Source: Rutidosis leptorrhynchoides (lineage: Eukaryota > Streptophyta > Magnoliopsida > Asterales > Asteraceae). Taken from it: a DNA stretch of 64,000 nt. Positions 47,363 through 60,990 of the stretch are shown here, in pieces (position 1 is the first letter of the stretch; every line of letters begins with the position of its first letter). Position numbers and translations under genes: made by a program. The stretch lies in NCBI RefSeq assembly GCF_046630445.1, contig NC_092335.1, positions 632,018,001 to 632,082,000 on the forward strand, read 5' to 3'. The notes beneath the pieces were generated by a model. That model had not been told where the DNA came from. It made no database searches and worked only from the letters and a program-made list of their open reading frames with translations.

Positions 47363-49235
47363 TGTTGCGGTAGCGGGGCGTGTAGGAAATAGTTATATTT
47401 TTATTGCGAATACGGTGCTAATTACACAAGTTTTAATTATTTATTTACAGATGGGATATACCTAAACCTTGCTACAACACTATAGGCAGTCTACCTAATC
47501 GTAGAGTAGTATAGTTTTTAGTAAGTCCGGTTCGTTCCACAGGGAGACGGCTTATTATACACTATATTTTAATATAACTATATTTGTACAAAATATATAT
47601 AATTATATATAATATTTAATATTTACAAAAATATATATCTATATATATATTAATATTATTATTATTATTATAAAAAGGGGGTTTACCGTTTAATGACCGG
47701 TTTGTCGATTTTATATTTTAATTTAAGTGTAAAGTAAATGACGATATTTAAATGACGAAAATAAATAACAATAAATAAAATGACGATAAATAAAAGTACG
47801 AGGAAAAATAAAATAAAATATATTATGCTTATTTAAACTTCCGTAATCATGATGTTTGACGTTTTGATTTTTATTTATTACCCTGGGTTAATTGTCCTTT
47901 GGCCTGGATTATTTGATACCCATTTGGTTTTATGTCCATAATAGTTCACCGGTTATAATTATAATAAGTGCTCTTCATCAAATTAACCTTATACCCGAAG
48001 TCAAATATTCCAACTAATTAGGGATTCGAACTGTAACAAGGTATTAATACTTGTTAATAACTACACCAGGATATCGACTGTATGTAATCCAAGGTATTAA
48101 TACTTTATTATCAATTACACCAATTAACCTTGAATGTAATCCACCCCTGTTTTAATTAGTCCATAGTCTATTAATCTATTCCCCCGTTCCCGGTCAAATG
48201 AACAATTATCAGTATCTATAAATATCCCGCCTACCGTACCCGATCAGGCGTATGTGGTTATTTATAGAGACGTTAAATTGTAAATCTCTATATTAACAAA
48301 ATATAATTTAGTTAATATAAAGTCCATTAATAGCCCAAGGTCCCATGGCCACAAGTGTCGGTCTTTTATTCAAACCTTAATTATGGTTCAAAGCCCAATA
48401 ACCCCGTCTTATATTTTTAGTCCAACATCACGATTACTTCGGCTCAAATAAGCATAATAATAACTTAGTTACAATACATTAATTTAAAAAGGAGAGTTTA
48501 AACTTACAATGATTATTAATCGCGTAGCGGTACACGGACAGAATTTCGACTTTAAAACCCGTAAAATACCCTTTACATAACCCAAACTAATCTAATATAC
48601 AACTAAACTAATATATATATTATTATTATTATTACAGAGTATATGTATGTGTATGGTGTGTGTGGTGGTTTTTCTCTCGTCGAGCAGAAGTCTTCAATTT
48701 ATAGGGCTGGCCAGATTTTCCTTGCCATGCGATCGCATGGCTTTTGTGCTTCCAGGCCATGCGATCGCATGACCTCAAATAACAGCTCAACTCATTTTGG
48801 CTTCATGCTTGTCGACGTTATATAATAATATATAATATAATATATATAATTTTATATAAATATTATATTATATTTTTGTGCATAGTTGACTTGTAATTTT
48901 AGCTCCGCTGAGTCGTACGTTGTTTCTCGTTTTAAGTCCCGGTTTCGGATTTTCGAACGTCCTTTCGTACGCTGAGATATTTTGTATTTTGCGTTCCGCG
49001 ACTCGTACCTTTGTTATTTTTAGACGTTTCTTATCAATAAATTGAACCACTAGGATTATATCTTGTACGTTTGAGCTTTTTGGTCATTTGCGTCTTCAAA
49101 TCTTCATTTGCGTCTTCAGTCTTCGCACTTATTTATTTATACGAATATCACTTGGAAATAGAACAATTGCAACTGAAATCTTGTCTTCCTGGAATGATAA
49201 TGCTATTAAATATATGTTCCTTTGGAGCACTATCA
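47363..49235 (-). mobile_element. Solo Athila-like LTR inside family B
   Basis: 1873 bp, in element sense TGATAGTGCTCC...CCGCAACA, flanked by ATAGC (47358-47362 and 49236-49240). It shares long blocks with the split LTR at 4345/18202, so it is the same family. No internal region, so it is the product of LTR-LTR recombination. TATA-like CTATAAAT at 48697-48704. Confidence 0.88.
48724..48771 (-). promoter_or_regulatory. Twin GCGATCGC palindromes upstream of a TATA box
   Basis: An 18-bp perfect palindrome GCCATGCGATCGCATGGC (48724-48741) and a second core CATGCGATCGCATG (48758-48771). In element sense they stand about 20 and 54 bp before the TATA-like CTATAAAT. Likely LTR promoter elements; function is inference. 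Confidence 0.5.
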
Positions 49236-49437
49236 ATAGCTAACTCTATCATTACTGCATATAGAGTGTCTATGGTTATTCCAAATAATATATATAGATG
49301 CGTCGATATGATATGTCAAAACCTTGTATATGTGTCCCGATATTTAAAGTGCGTAAAATAAATAACACAAATTAAATGACGATAAATAAAATTGCGAGAA
49401 TATAAATTGCGATAAATAAATTGCGATAAATAAAATG

Positions 49438-49480
49438 TAAACAGTTAGCTAGGAACAGTTAGCTAGGAACAGTTAGCGTG
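49438..49480. repeat. Short tandem repeat, AACAGTTAGCTAGG
   Basis: Three copies of a 14-bp unit in the family B internal region, the last partly changed. Confidence 0.85.
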
Positions 49481-49740
49481 GATTCTTAACAAAATTTTTC
49501 TCATAGTTAATTTGTTTGTTTCTAACAAATTTTATTTTGTCCAATATTTTCTTCATTATGCCACTTGTTGGATTCTGATAAATCAAAATCCAAATATGAG
49601 ATTTGGATGAAAATGGTTATTCTGCGGTGAACGGATACATATATCGGTGGTTGTAAGTAGGATAGTAAATGACTATTGAATCAGATTCGAAGAATGTACA
49701 GTGTAACTTATTAATGTGAAATCTAAATATTTCTAGGGTA

Positions 49741-49753
49741 TTACCTACCCGTT
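49741..49753 (-). other. Second polypurine-like motif in family B
   Basis: Minus strand AACGGGTAGGTAA, 12 of 13 matching the true PPT at 45042-45054. About 1.15 kb inside the 5' LTR, as family A has one about 1.8 kb inside. Confidence 0.55.
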
Positions 49754-50876
49754 AAAATATTTTCACCATTAACAGTTTGTACAAAAGAATTTTTAATTAC
49801 AATCTTTATGAAAATATACTTGCATATATATTTTCCTCAGATGTAATCATGGATTTAATGAGTCAATATGATATTAGACTCATTTGATTTACCGTTAGAA
49901 TAAGAATATATAATCTCTAAAACATTAAAGATTATATAATCGCCATGTCGAACGAAGATAAATAATGTAGAATGATTCGTAGAACGATGATTATACTCGA
50001 GGTACAGAATGAGATATTGGGGCATGTGATGTTGAAACTTATGTTGTTGGTGGTACTGTTGATGCCGGTGATGTTGCTGAAGCTGGTACGTTTTGCACCA
50101 TATTCTCCAAATTGATTACTCGAGCGCGAAGTTCGTTGACTTCTTCTATTACCCATGAATGATTGACGGTTGGAACGAGCGGATGAATAAGGTTTAGAAT
50201 TTGGGATATCATATAATCGTTGTGGGATATCCTGGCAATGAGGGTGAATATGGTGTTTTGGACAGCTTCGCCGGTAAGTGCTTCAGGTTCTTCACCAAGA
50301 GGTGAATTCGGTTGGTGGAAGGGATCGCCTTCTTCGCGTCTTCATTGATTAAGTGACTACGAACCTATCAGATGAATTGGGGATGGATGATTGGTTGATT
50401 CATTCTGGTGATGCTGCTTCTGGAGTTTAGGTGAACATCCATGTCGGAATAGCTGTCGGGTTCCGAAGAACTTGAACTAGTGGCGAGTTCCATCTTGTAC
50501 TGTTAGATAAAGGGTTTTCGATATGAAATGATTTTTGGATATCGTATGATATTCTAATTACATAGAATACCTGTATATAGTAAAGAAGATCCCGTAGATT
50601 ACGGAGGAATTTACGGAATATATCAGGCAAAGTTTATAGTAACAGATACGCTAAGATATGGATTAGCAGATATGCTAAGATATGAATTTTGTCTATACAC
50701 TATTCATGCAATCAGTGCAGTATGATGTGTCTAGACTAAGAATGATAAGCAGGTAATTTTCGACACGAAATGATAAGCAAAACTTTTGACATGCAGACAT
50801 GGTCGAAGTCCAGACTCACTAATGCATCTAAGCAACTATCATATTAGACACACTAATGCAGACTTGGTTAGCTAAG

Positions 50877-50894
50877 ACCACCGCTCTGATACCA
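50877..50894 (-). other. Primer-binding site of family B, tRNA-iMet type
   Basis: Minus strand TGGTATCAGAGCGGTGGT, starting 2 nt from the LTR. The first 12 bases fit the initiator-Met tRNA 3' end. Confidence 0.9.
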
Positions 50895-50896
50895 CA

Positions 50897-52236
50897 TGAG
50901 ACGACCCGTCCTAATCCATAAGGACGAATACAATAACATATGATTACATCGCGAGGTACTTGACCTCTATATGATACTTTTACAAACATTGCATTTGTTT
51001 TTAAAAGACAAACTTTCATTACAACGAAAATTGACAGCATGCATACCATTTCATAATATATCCAACTATAATTGACTTAATAATAATCTTGATGAACTCA
51101 ACGACTCGAATGCAACGTATTTTGAAATATGTCATGAATGACTCCAAGTAATATCTCTAATATGAGCAAATGCACAGCGGAAGATTTCTTTCATACCTGA
51201 GAATAAACATGCTTTAAAGTGTCAACCAAAAGGTTGGTGAGTTCATTAGTTTATCATAATCATTCATTTCCATAATTTTAATAGACCACAAGATTTTCAT
51301 TTATGTTTCTCATAAATATACATCTCATATCAGGCATTTCGCAAACTGCATAGAGATAAAAATCATTCATATGGTGAACACCTGGTAACCGACCTTAACA
51401 AGATGCATATAGAATATCCCTATCATTCCGGGACACCCATCGGACATGATAAACTCGAAGTACTAAAGCATTCCAAATTCCAGAATGGGGCTTGTTGGGC
51501 CCGATAGATCTATCTTTAGGATTCGCGTCAATTAGGGGTGCACTAATTCTCAAAATTAGTGATGTTCCCTAATTCTTAGATTACCAGACTATAAAGGGGC
51601 ATATTCGGTTTAATAATCCAGCCATAGAATGTAGTTTTAAGTACTTGTGTCTATTTCGTCAAGCAGCGCATGTATTCTCAGTCCCAAAAATATATTGCAA
51701 AAGCATTTAAAAAGGGAGCAAATGAAACTCACAATACGATATTTTGTAGTAAAAATATGCATACGACGATACTGAACAATGCAAGGTTGGCCTCTGATTC
51801 ACGAACCTATATCATGTATATATATTAACACATTATAATATAAACCAACTAAGTTTATATATATATATATGGTATGTATTAAGATTAACTTTTATATATA
51901 TAATTTCATTAATTCTTATAATATTTTGTATATTTATTTGATATAAAATTTAATTAACGTTATAATATTATATCAGTTAAAACATAATATTATGTGATAT
52001 TAATATACTTAGGTAATAAATATATTTTTATATAATTTTTTTTTCTTGTTTGCAAAATGTTAATTATAATAATACTAGAATAAGGCTAATAATAGTTATA
52101 ACATTAATGATAACAATAATGATAGTAATAATAATAATTTTAATAAAAATGATAAGTTTTCTAATAATGATAATAATAGTAAAAAAATATACTTTTAATA
52201 AAAATGATAGTTTTTAATAAAAATCATAATAATAAT

Positions 52237-52298
<62 letters not shown>

Positions 52299-53886
52299 TA
52301 ATACTACCTTAAGAGAATTAATAGGCTTCAAAAAAATGAAACTGTCATTGCCCGGAATTGAACCCGCGACCTCTCATCTACCCATTTCTTTCCTAGACCA
52401 CTTCTCCAATTGCTACCTTCTTCTGTTAATTAGTACATTTAATTACTTAACCCGTCATCATCATCAAACCCAATATCCTTTTGGCCCAACTCTACTATCC
52501 GGCCCAACAGCAAAAAAATTGATTTCGGCCCAACTTATTTATGAGCCCAAATTGAAGTTTAAGTTGTACTGGACCAAAAAAAAAAAAATAAAGTCGGATG
52601 GTAAAAAAAAAAATGCACGTGTAATCATCTCTTCACTGTTTTTCATCATCACTTCTCAAGCATTATATAAGTGCTTTCATCTTTCTGATTCAGAACTTCT
52701 ATTATCTTCATTTATTTAATCGCCATTATTTCATTTGCCAAAGCAATATACAGAAACATTATAAACGCTTTTTGCTAATATACACTTAATCTTTCATATA
52801 TATAACGAAACTGTTACTAGTAACAAATCAGCCACCGTCAATAACATCACTCGACAACCATCAAAATCACCTGACTGCAGTCCGTTTTAGTTCGAAGTTT
52901 CTTCGGTTTTTTTTTTAAATAAGCCGACACCACAGCAGCTGTAGCTACAGGAAGGTGGTGATTAATGGGTGATTTAATGATGGTGGTGGCGGTTCTATGA
53001 TGGGGGAATGGTGGTGCTCGATAAACAACACAAAAAAAATAACGAAAGGTGGTGGTTAAGGGTGGCTCAAGAAGAAGAGAGGGAAAGAGAGGAGATTGTA
53101 GGGTGATGATCCGTGGTGGTTGAAGTGGGTGATGGTGGCGGATCCAAAGGTAGAAGATGGTGGGTTTAAAGGTTGAAGATGGGTTTATAATTGCACAAAA
53201 GCAATGTTATGTAAGTACTTGTATATATATATATGCAGATAGGAGAGATAGATATCATAATTATAATATTAATAATAATTAATAATAATAATAATAAAAA
53301 TAATATAATAAATCAACTTGTGTTTCATTTGTATGAATTGAAAAGAAGCAGATCCCGTGATTGATGAATAGTACAGCAGCCTATCTACATGTGTAATTTA
53401 GTACCGACAGTTTTCACGGACTGGATATTGTGCGAAATCAGTGGCGAATAAAAGTGTTCAGAAAAATCCCATATTTTTAAATTAAATATATTTATTTATT
53501 TTGGTCATTATGGTATAAAATTCGATCATTAATTTATTAAATAAAAATTACATCAACTGTCCCTCTCATTTATGGGTGAAATATAAAAAGTGTTAAAATT
53601 TAATAACTAGGTCCTAAATACATTTTTAGTAAGCCTAAAATTTATAGAACTCATTTTCGAATCACCGTTTATTTTAAAATCATATAAGTTTGAATTTAAC
53701 TTACTTAATATCAATCGGGACATCAAATGAGTATTACAATCATTTAATATTTATTTTTAATATACTTTATTTATATATGTAGATATATTTTAAATAATAA
53801 TTATTATAATATCCTATTTTTATCTTATTTTACATAAATAAATTTTAGTAACATTAACATACAATATTTAAAATTATGTTTCCAAT

Positions 53887-53954
<68 letters not shown>

Positions 53955-54119
53955 CTATCAAGTTACAATTAATTGTTCGTGAATCGTCGAAACTGGTCGA
54001 AGGTCAAATGATTTCATAAAATAGTTCAAGAATTTTGAAATTCAATTTAATAGACTTTGCTTATCATGTCGAAACCATATAAAGATTTAAATTTGGTCAA
54101 AAATTTCCGGGTCGTCACA
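50897..54119 (-). repeat. Family B 5' LTR
   Basis: 3223 bp, nearly identical to 41858-45041. Length differences lie mainly in the (AAT)n run (52225-52300), the long (TA)n run (53891-53944) and a short indel near 51660. Confidence 0.92.
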
Positions 54120-54405
54120 ATGTCCAGCTGGTTATTCAACATGTGCCGAGGTGAAATTCTTAGAATGGGATCTTCTAAGTGGTTATACTCTTATGGTGGA
54201 GTATGATAATTCTGTTTAGAGTTATGATTGTATGTTATGACAATGATTGTCGGTTTAGACAATGTTTGATGATGATGCAAGTTTTGTCTCTTAGGAGATA
54301 ATGTCAACGGCATGAAGATGAGGATCTTGAAGTTGTCGTCGAGGAAGCATCTGCGTCGGTTATACTTAAGTATGGTTATCTTTTTCTATCAAAAAGGTGG
54401 AGATT

Positions 54406-54648
54406 TGTTGTTTTTGTTTTTAATAGAAAAATTGATATGGTTACTTTGTGAAGGATGTTATCCCACATCGGTGGGAGGAAGAAGTTGGAGGTGTATGACT
54501 TGGTTATAAAAGGAGGTCATGGGCATCATTCCAACTTGCACCAATCAATACACTTTAAGTATTTGATTATTTCTTTCTTTCTTACCCTTGTTTGGAAGTT
54601 GTTTTAGTTAAATACTTTGAAGAGTGTAGTTGGCTTAAGAGAGTTCTC
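54406..54648 (+). repeat. Copia-like 3' LTR, incomplete
   Basis: Matches 40182-40424. Contains CCCACATCGGTGGG and a TATAAAAG word. Interrupted at 54649 by family A copy 2. Confidence 0.9.
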
Positions 54649-57600
54649 TGAAATGTCCCGTTCATATTGATTATAAACGTTCCATATTAATTGATTTCGT
54701 TGCGAGGTTTTGACCTCTATATGAGACGTTTTTCAAAGACTGCATTCGTTTTTAAAACAAACCATAACCTTTATTTTATCGACAAGGTTAAAAAGACCCC
54801 ACTTAGATTATCCAGAAATGATAATCTAAAAATATCACACTTACACACTACCAATACATATTGGTTTACAATATTAATATGTTATAACAAAATAAATCTC
54901 GAATGCAGTTTTTAAACAATATAATACAAGCATGCTGACTCCAAATCTTGTCCATTTATTAGCATGCAACAGCGGAAGCTCTTAATAATCACCTGAGAAT
55001 AAACATGCTTTAAACGTCAACAAAAAATGTTGGTGAGTTATAGGTTTATCCTATATATTTATCAAATCGTAATAATATACCACAAGATTTCATATTTCAA
55101 TACACATCCCATACATAGAGATAAAAATCATTCATATAGTTTGAACACCTGGTAACCGACATTAACAAGATGCATATAAGAATATCCCCTATCATTCCGG
55201 GACATCCATCGGACATGATAAAACAACATCGAAGTACTAAAGCATCCGCTACAACGGATGGGGTTTGTTGGGCCCAATAGATCTATCTTTAGGATTCGCG
55301 TCAATTAGTAGACTGGTTTACTAATTCTTAGGTTACCAAGTAAAAGGGGCATATTCGGCTTCGATCGTTCAACCATAGAAAGTAGTTTCATGTACTTGTG
55401 TCTATTTTGTAAAACATTTATAAAGCTGCATGTATTCTCATCCCAAAAATATTAGATTTTAAAAGTGGGACTATAACTCACTTTCACAGATTTTTACTTC
55501 GTCGAGAAGTAAGACTTGGCCACTGGTCGATTCACGAACCTATAACAAATATGTACATATATATCAAAGTATGTTCAAAATATATTTACAACATTTTTAA
55601 TACGTTTTACTGTTTTAAGTTTATTAAGTCAGCTGTCCTCGTTAGTAACCTACAACTAGTTGTCCACAGTTAGATGTACAAAAATAAATCGATATATATT
55701 ATCTTGAATCAATCCAAGACCCAGTGTATACACGTCTCAGGCTAGATCACAACTCAAAGTATATATATTTTTGGAATCAACCTCAACCCTGTATAGCTAA
55801 CTCCAACATTACTGCATATAGAGTGTCTATGGTTGTTCCAAATAATATATATACATGGGTCGATATGATATGTCAAAACATTTGCATACGTGTCTATGGT
55901 ATCCCAAGATTACATAATATATTAGAATACATGTATAATACAATATAAGTTAGCTAGGATATGATTTGTATAGAATTGTTACAATATTTCCCGTAGCTAC
56001 AACAATCAAAAAATATCCAATCTTGTTTTACCCATAACTTCTTCGTTTTAAATCCGTTTTGAGTGAATCAAGTTGCTATGGTTTCATATTGAACTTAAGT
56101 TTATGAATCTAAACAGAAAAAGTATAAGTTTATAGTCGGAAATACAGGTTACAAGTCGTTTTTGTAAAGGTAGTCATTTCAGTCGAAAGAACGACGTCTA
56201 GATGACCATTTTGGAAAACATATTTCCACTTTGAGTTTAACCATGATTTTTGGATATAGTTTCATGTTCATAAGAAAAATCATTTTCCCAGAAGAACAAC
56301 TTTTAAATCAAAGTTTATCATAGTTTTTAATTAACTAACCCAAAACAGTCCGCGGTGTTACTACGACGGCGTATATCCGGTTTTACGGTGTTTTTCGTGT
56401 TTCCAGGTTTTAAATCATTAAGTTAGCATATCATATAGATATAGAACATGTGTCTAGTTGATTTTAAAAGTCAAGTTAGAAGGATTAACTTTTGTTTGCG
56501 AACAAGTTTAGAATTAACTAAACTATGTTCTAGTGATTACAAGTTTAAACCTTCGAATAAGGTAGTTATATATATATGAATCGAATGATGTTAAGAACAT
56601 CATTACTACCTCAGGTTTTGTGGATAAACCTACTGGAAATTAGAAAAATAGATCTAGCTTCAAAGGATGCTTGGATGGCTTGAAAGTTCTTGAAGCAAAA
56701 TCATGACACGAAAACAAGTTCAAGTAAGATTTCCACTCGAAATAAGATTGTTATAGTTATAGAAATTGAATCAAAGTTTGAAAATGAGTATTACCTTGAA
56801 TTATAAAGATATCTTACTGTAAATAAGAAAGATTTCTTGAGGTTGGATGATCACTTTACAAGATTGGAAGTAAGCTAGCAAACTTGAAAGTATTCTTGAT
56901 TTTATGAAACTAGAACTTATAGAATTTATGAAGAACACTTAGAACTTGAAGATAGAACTTGAGAGAGATCAATTAGATGAAGAAAATTGAAGAATTAAAG
57001 TGTTTGTAGGTGTTTTTGGTCGTTAGTATATGGATTAGATATAAAGGATGTGTAATTTTGTTTACATGTAAATAAGTCATGAATGATTACTAATATTTTT
57101 GTAATTTTATGAGATATTTCATGCTAGTTGCCAAATGATGGTTCCCACATGTATTAGGTGACTCACATGGGCTGCTAAGAGCTGATCATTGGAGTGTATA
57201 TACCAATAGTACATACATCTAAAAGCTGTGTATTGTACGAGTACGAATACGGGTGCATACGAGTAGAATTGTTGATGAAACTGAACGAGGATGTAATTGT
57301 AAGCATTTTTGTTAAGTAGAAGTATTTTGATAAGTGTCTTGAAGTCTTTCAAAAGTGTATGAATACATATTAAAACACTACATGTATATACATTTTAACT
57401 GAGTCGTTAAGTCATCGTTAGTCGTTACATGTAAATGTTGTTTTGAAACCTTTAGGTTAACGATCTTGTTAAATGTTGTTAACCCATTGTTTATTATATC
57501 TAAAGAGATGTTAAATTATTACATTATCATGATATTATGATATATTAATATATCTTAGTATGATATATATACAGTTAAATGTTGTTACAACGATAATCGT

Positions 57601-60600
57601 TACATATATGTCTCGTTTCGAAATCATTAAGTTAGTAGTCTTGTTTTTACATATGTAGTTCATTGTTAATACACTTAATGATATATTTACTTATCATTTA
57701 ACATAATTAACCAAGTGTAACAATATCTTAATGTGATTCATATGTACTTAGTAAGACGTTGTTATAACGATAATCGTTATATATATATCGTTTTCGAGTT
57801 TCTTAATTCAATAGTCTCATTTTTTGTATAACTCATTATTAAAATACCTAATGAGATACTTACTTATCATAATATCATGTTAACTATATATATAACCATA
57901 TATATGTCATCATATAGTTTTTATAAGTTTTAACGTTCGTGAATCACCGGTCAACTTGGGTGGTCAATTGTCTATATAAAACCTATTTCAATTAATCAAG
58001 TCTTAACAAGTTTGATTGCTTAACATGTTGGAAACACTTAATCATGTAAATATCAATTTCATTTAATATATATAGACATGGAAAAGTTCGGGTCACTACA
58101 GTACCTACCCGTTAAATAAATTTCGTCCCGAAATTTTAAGCAGTTGGAGGTGTTGTCGTATCTTCTGGAAATAAGTTCGGGTATTTCTTCTTCATATGAT
58201 CTTCTCGTTCCCAGGTGAACTCGGGTCCTCTATGAGCATTCCATCGAACCTTAACAATTGGTATTTTGTTTTGCTTAAGTCTTTTAACCTCACGATCCAT
58301 TATTTCGACGGGTTCTTCGATAAATTGAAGTTTTTCGTTGATTTGGATTTCGTCTAACGGAATAGTGAGATCTTCTTTAGTAAAACATTTCTTCAAATTC
58401 GAGACGTGGAAAGTGTTATGTACAGCCGCGAGTTGTTGAGGTAACTCAAGTCGGTAAGCTACTGGTCCGACGCGATCAATAACCTTGAATGGTCCAATAT
58501 ACCTTGGGTTTAATTTTCCTCGTTTACCAAATCGAACAACACCTTTCCAAGGTGCAACTTTAAGCATGACCATCTCTCCAATTTCAAATTCTATATATCT
58601 TTTCTTTTAATGTCAGCGTAGCTCTTTTGTCTACTTTGGGCGGTTTTCAACCGTTGTTGAATTTGGATGATCTTCTCGGTAGTTTCTTGTATTATCTCCG
58701 GACCCGTAATCTGTCTATCCCCCACTTCACTCCAACAAATCGGAGACCTGCACTTTCTACCATAGAGTGCTTCAAATGGCGCAATCTCAATGCTTGAATG
58801 GTAGCTATTGTTGTAGGAAAATTCTGCTAACGGAAGGTGTCGATCCCAACTGTTTCCGAAATCAATAACACATACTCGTAGCATGTCTTCAAGCGTTTGT
58901 ATCGTCCTTTCGCTCTGCCCATCAGTTTGTGGATGATAAGCAGTACTCATGTCTAGACGAGTTCCTAATGCTTGCTGTAATGTCTGCTAGAATCTTGAAA
59001 TAAATCTGCCATCCCTATCAGAGATAATAGAGATTGGTATTCCATGTCTGGAGACGGCTTCCTTCAAATACAATCGTGCTAACTTCTCCATCTTGTCATC
59101 TTCTCTTATTGGCAGGAAGTGTGCTGATTTGGTGAGACGATCAACTATTACCCAAATAGTATCAAAACCACTTGCAGTCCTTGGCAATTTAGTGATGAAA
59201 TCCATGGTAATGTTTTCCCATTTCCATTCTGGGATTTCGGGTTGTTGAAGTAGACCTGATGGTTTCTGATGCTCCGCTTTGACCTTAGAACACGTCAAAC
59301 ATTCTCCTAAGTATTTAGCAACATCGGCTTTCATACCCGGCCACCAAAAATGTTTCTTGAGATCCATGTACATCTTCCTCGTTCCAGGATGTATTGAGTA
59401 TCTGGTTTTATGAGCTTCTCTAAGTACCATTTCTCTCATATCTCCAAATTTTGGTACCCAAATCCTTTCAGCCCTATATCGGGTTCCGTCTTCCCGACTA
59501 TTAAGATGCTTCTCCGATCCTTTGGGTATTTCATCCTTTAAATTTCCCTCTTTTAAAACTCCTTGTTGCGCCTCCTTTATTTGAGTAGTAAGGTTAGTGT
59601 GAATCATTATATTCATAGCTTTTACTCGAATGGGTTCTCCGTCCTTTCTGCTCAAGGCGTCGGCTACCACATTTGCCTTCCCCGGGTGATAACGAATCTC
59701 AAAGTCGTAATCATTCAACAATTCAATCCATCTGCGCTGCCTCATGTTCAGTTGTTTCTGATTAAATATGTGTTGAAGACTTTTATGGTCGGTATATATA
59801 ATACTTTTGACCCCATATAAGTAGTGCCTCCAAGTCTTTAATGCAAAAACAACCGCGCCTAATTCCAAATCATGCGTCGTATAATTCTGCTCATGAATCT
59901 TCAATTGTCTAGACGCATAAGCAATTACTTTCGTTCGTTGCATTAATACACAACCGAGACCTTGCTTTGAGGCGTCACAATATATCACAAAATCATCATT
60001 CCCTTCAGGTAATGACAATATAGGTGCCGTAGTTAATTTTTTCTTCAACAATTGAAACGCTTTTTCTTGTTCATCATTCTATTCAAATTTCCTCCCTTTA
60101 TGCATTAATGCAGTCAAGGGTTTTGCTATTTTGGGAAAATCTTGGATGAATCTCCTGTAATAACCAGCTAGCCCTAAAAATTGGCGTATGTGTTTCGGAG
60201 TTTTCGGGGTTTCCCACTTTTCAACGGTTTCAATCTTTGCTGGATCCACCTGAATACCTTCTTTGTTCACTATATGACCGAGAAATTGAACTTCTTTTAA
60301 CCAAAATGCACACTTTGAAAACTTAGCGTACAATTTTTCTTTTCTCAGCAACTCTAGCACTTTTCTCAAATGTTCTTCGTGCTCTTGGTCATTCTTTGAG
60401 TAAATAAGTATGTCATCGATGAAAACAATGACAAAGTTGTCAAGGTATGGTCCACACACTCGGTTCATGAGGTCCATGAACACAGCTGGTGCGTTAGTCA
60501 ACCCAAACGGCATAACCATAAACTCGTAATGACCGTAACGCGTCCTAAAAGCAGTCTTTGGAATATCATCCTCCTTCACCCGCATTTGATGATACCCAGA

Positions 60601-60990
60601 ACGTAAATCAATCTTCGAATAAACCGACGAGCCTTGTAGTTGATCAAATAAGTCGTCGATTCTCGGTAGTGGGTAGCGGTTCTTGATGGTAAGTTTGTTC
60701 AACTCTCGGTAGTCGATACACAACCTAAATGTACCATCCTTCTTCTTGATAAACAAAACAGGAGCTCCCCACGGTGATGTGCTTGGTCGAATGAAACCAC
60801 GCTCTAAAAGTTCTTGTAACTGACTTTGTAATTCTTTCATTTCGCTGGGTGCGAGTCTGTATGGAGCACGAGCTATTGGTGCAGCTCCTGGTACAAGGTC
60901 TATTTGAAATTCAACGGATCAGTGTGGAGGTAGTCCCGGTAATTCTTTCGGAAATACATCGGGAAATTCTTTTGCGACGGGAACATCATT
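54649..60990 (-). mobile_element. Family A, second copy: broken, 3' part only
   Basis: 3' LTR at 54649-58100 (3452 bp, TGAAATG...CACTACA on the plus strand), PPT and hairpin at 58101-58134, then pol up to the next insertion at 60990. Clearly older than the first copy: many scattered differences in the LTR and several breaks in pol. The remainder lies beyond the insertion. Confidence 0.9.
58136..60990 (-). pseudogene. Pol remnant of family A second copy
   Basis: Protease-to-RT linker, RT, RNase H, integrase and a C-terminal chromodomain-like region ([32 protein letters not shown]) in the usual chromovirus order. Broken in about four or five places and cut at its upstream end by an insertion. 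Closely related to the 8666-12994 frame. Confidence 0.9.

Larger units (their letters stand above)
41858..54119 (-). mobile_element. Family B: complete non-autonomous gypsy element
   Basis: 12,262 bp on the minus strand inside the copia element, flanked by ATGTC (41853-41857 and 54120-54124). 5' LTR 54119-50897, primer site 50894-50877, internal 50896-45042, PPT 45054-45042, 3' LTR 45041-41858. The internal part has no gag or pol frame of note. It holds a solo Athila-like LTR (47363-49235) and a piece resembling the family A LTR (about 47200-47357 and 49241-49330). PPT, hairpin and primer type match family A, so family A enzymes could serve it. The LTRs differ at about a dozen bases plus microsatellites and a short indel: young. 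Confidence 0.9.
40182..54648 (+). mobile_element. Non-autonomous Ty1/copia-like element, split by a younger element
   Basis: 5' LTR 40182-40595 (TGTTGG...CCAACA), tRNA-iMet primer site TGGTATCAGAGCG (40598-40610), a gag region (40890-41681), then almost at once a purine-rich AAAAAGGTGGAGAT (54391-54404) and the 3' LTR (54406-54648, cut short by another element). Without the family B insert the internal part is about 1.55 kb, so there is no room for pol. Broken, with about one break in gag and the 3' LTR incomplete. Confidence 0.85.
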
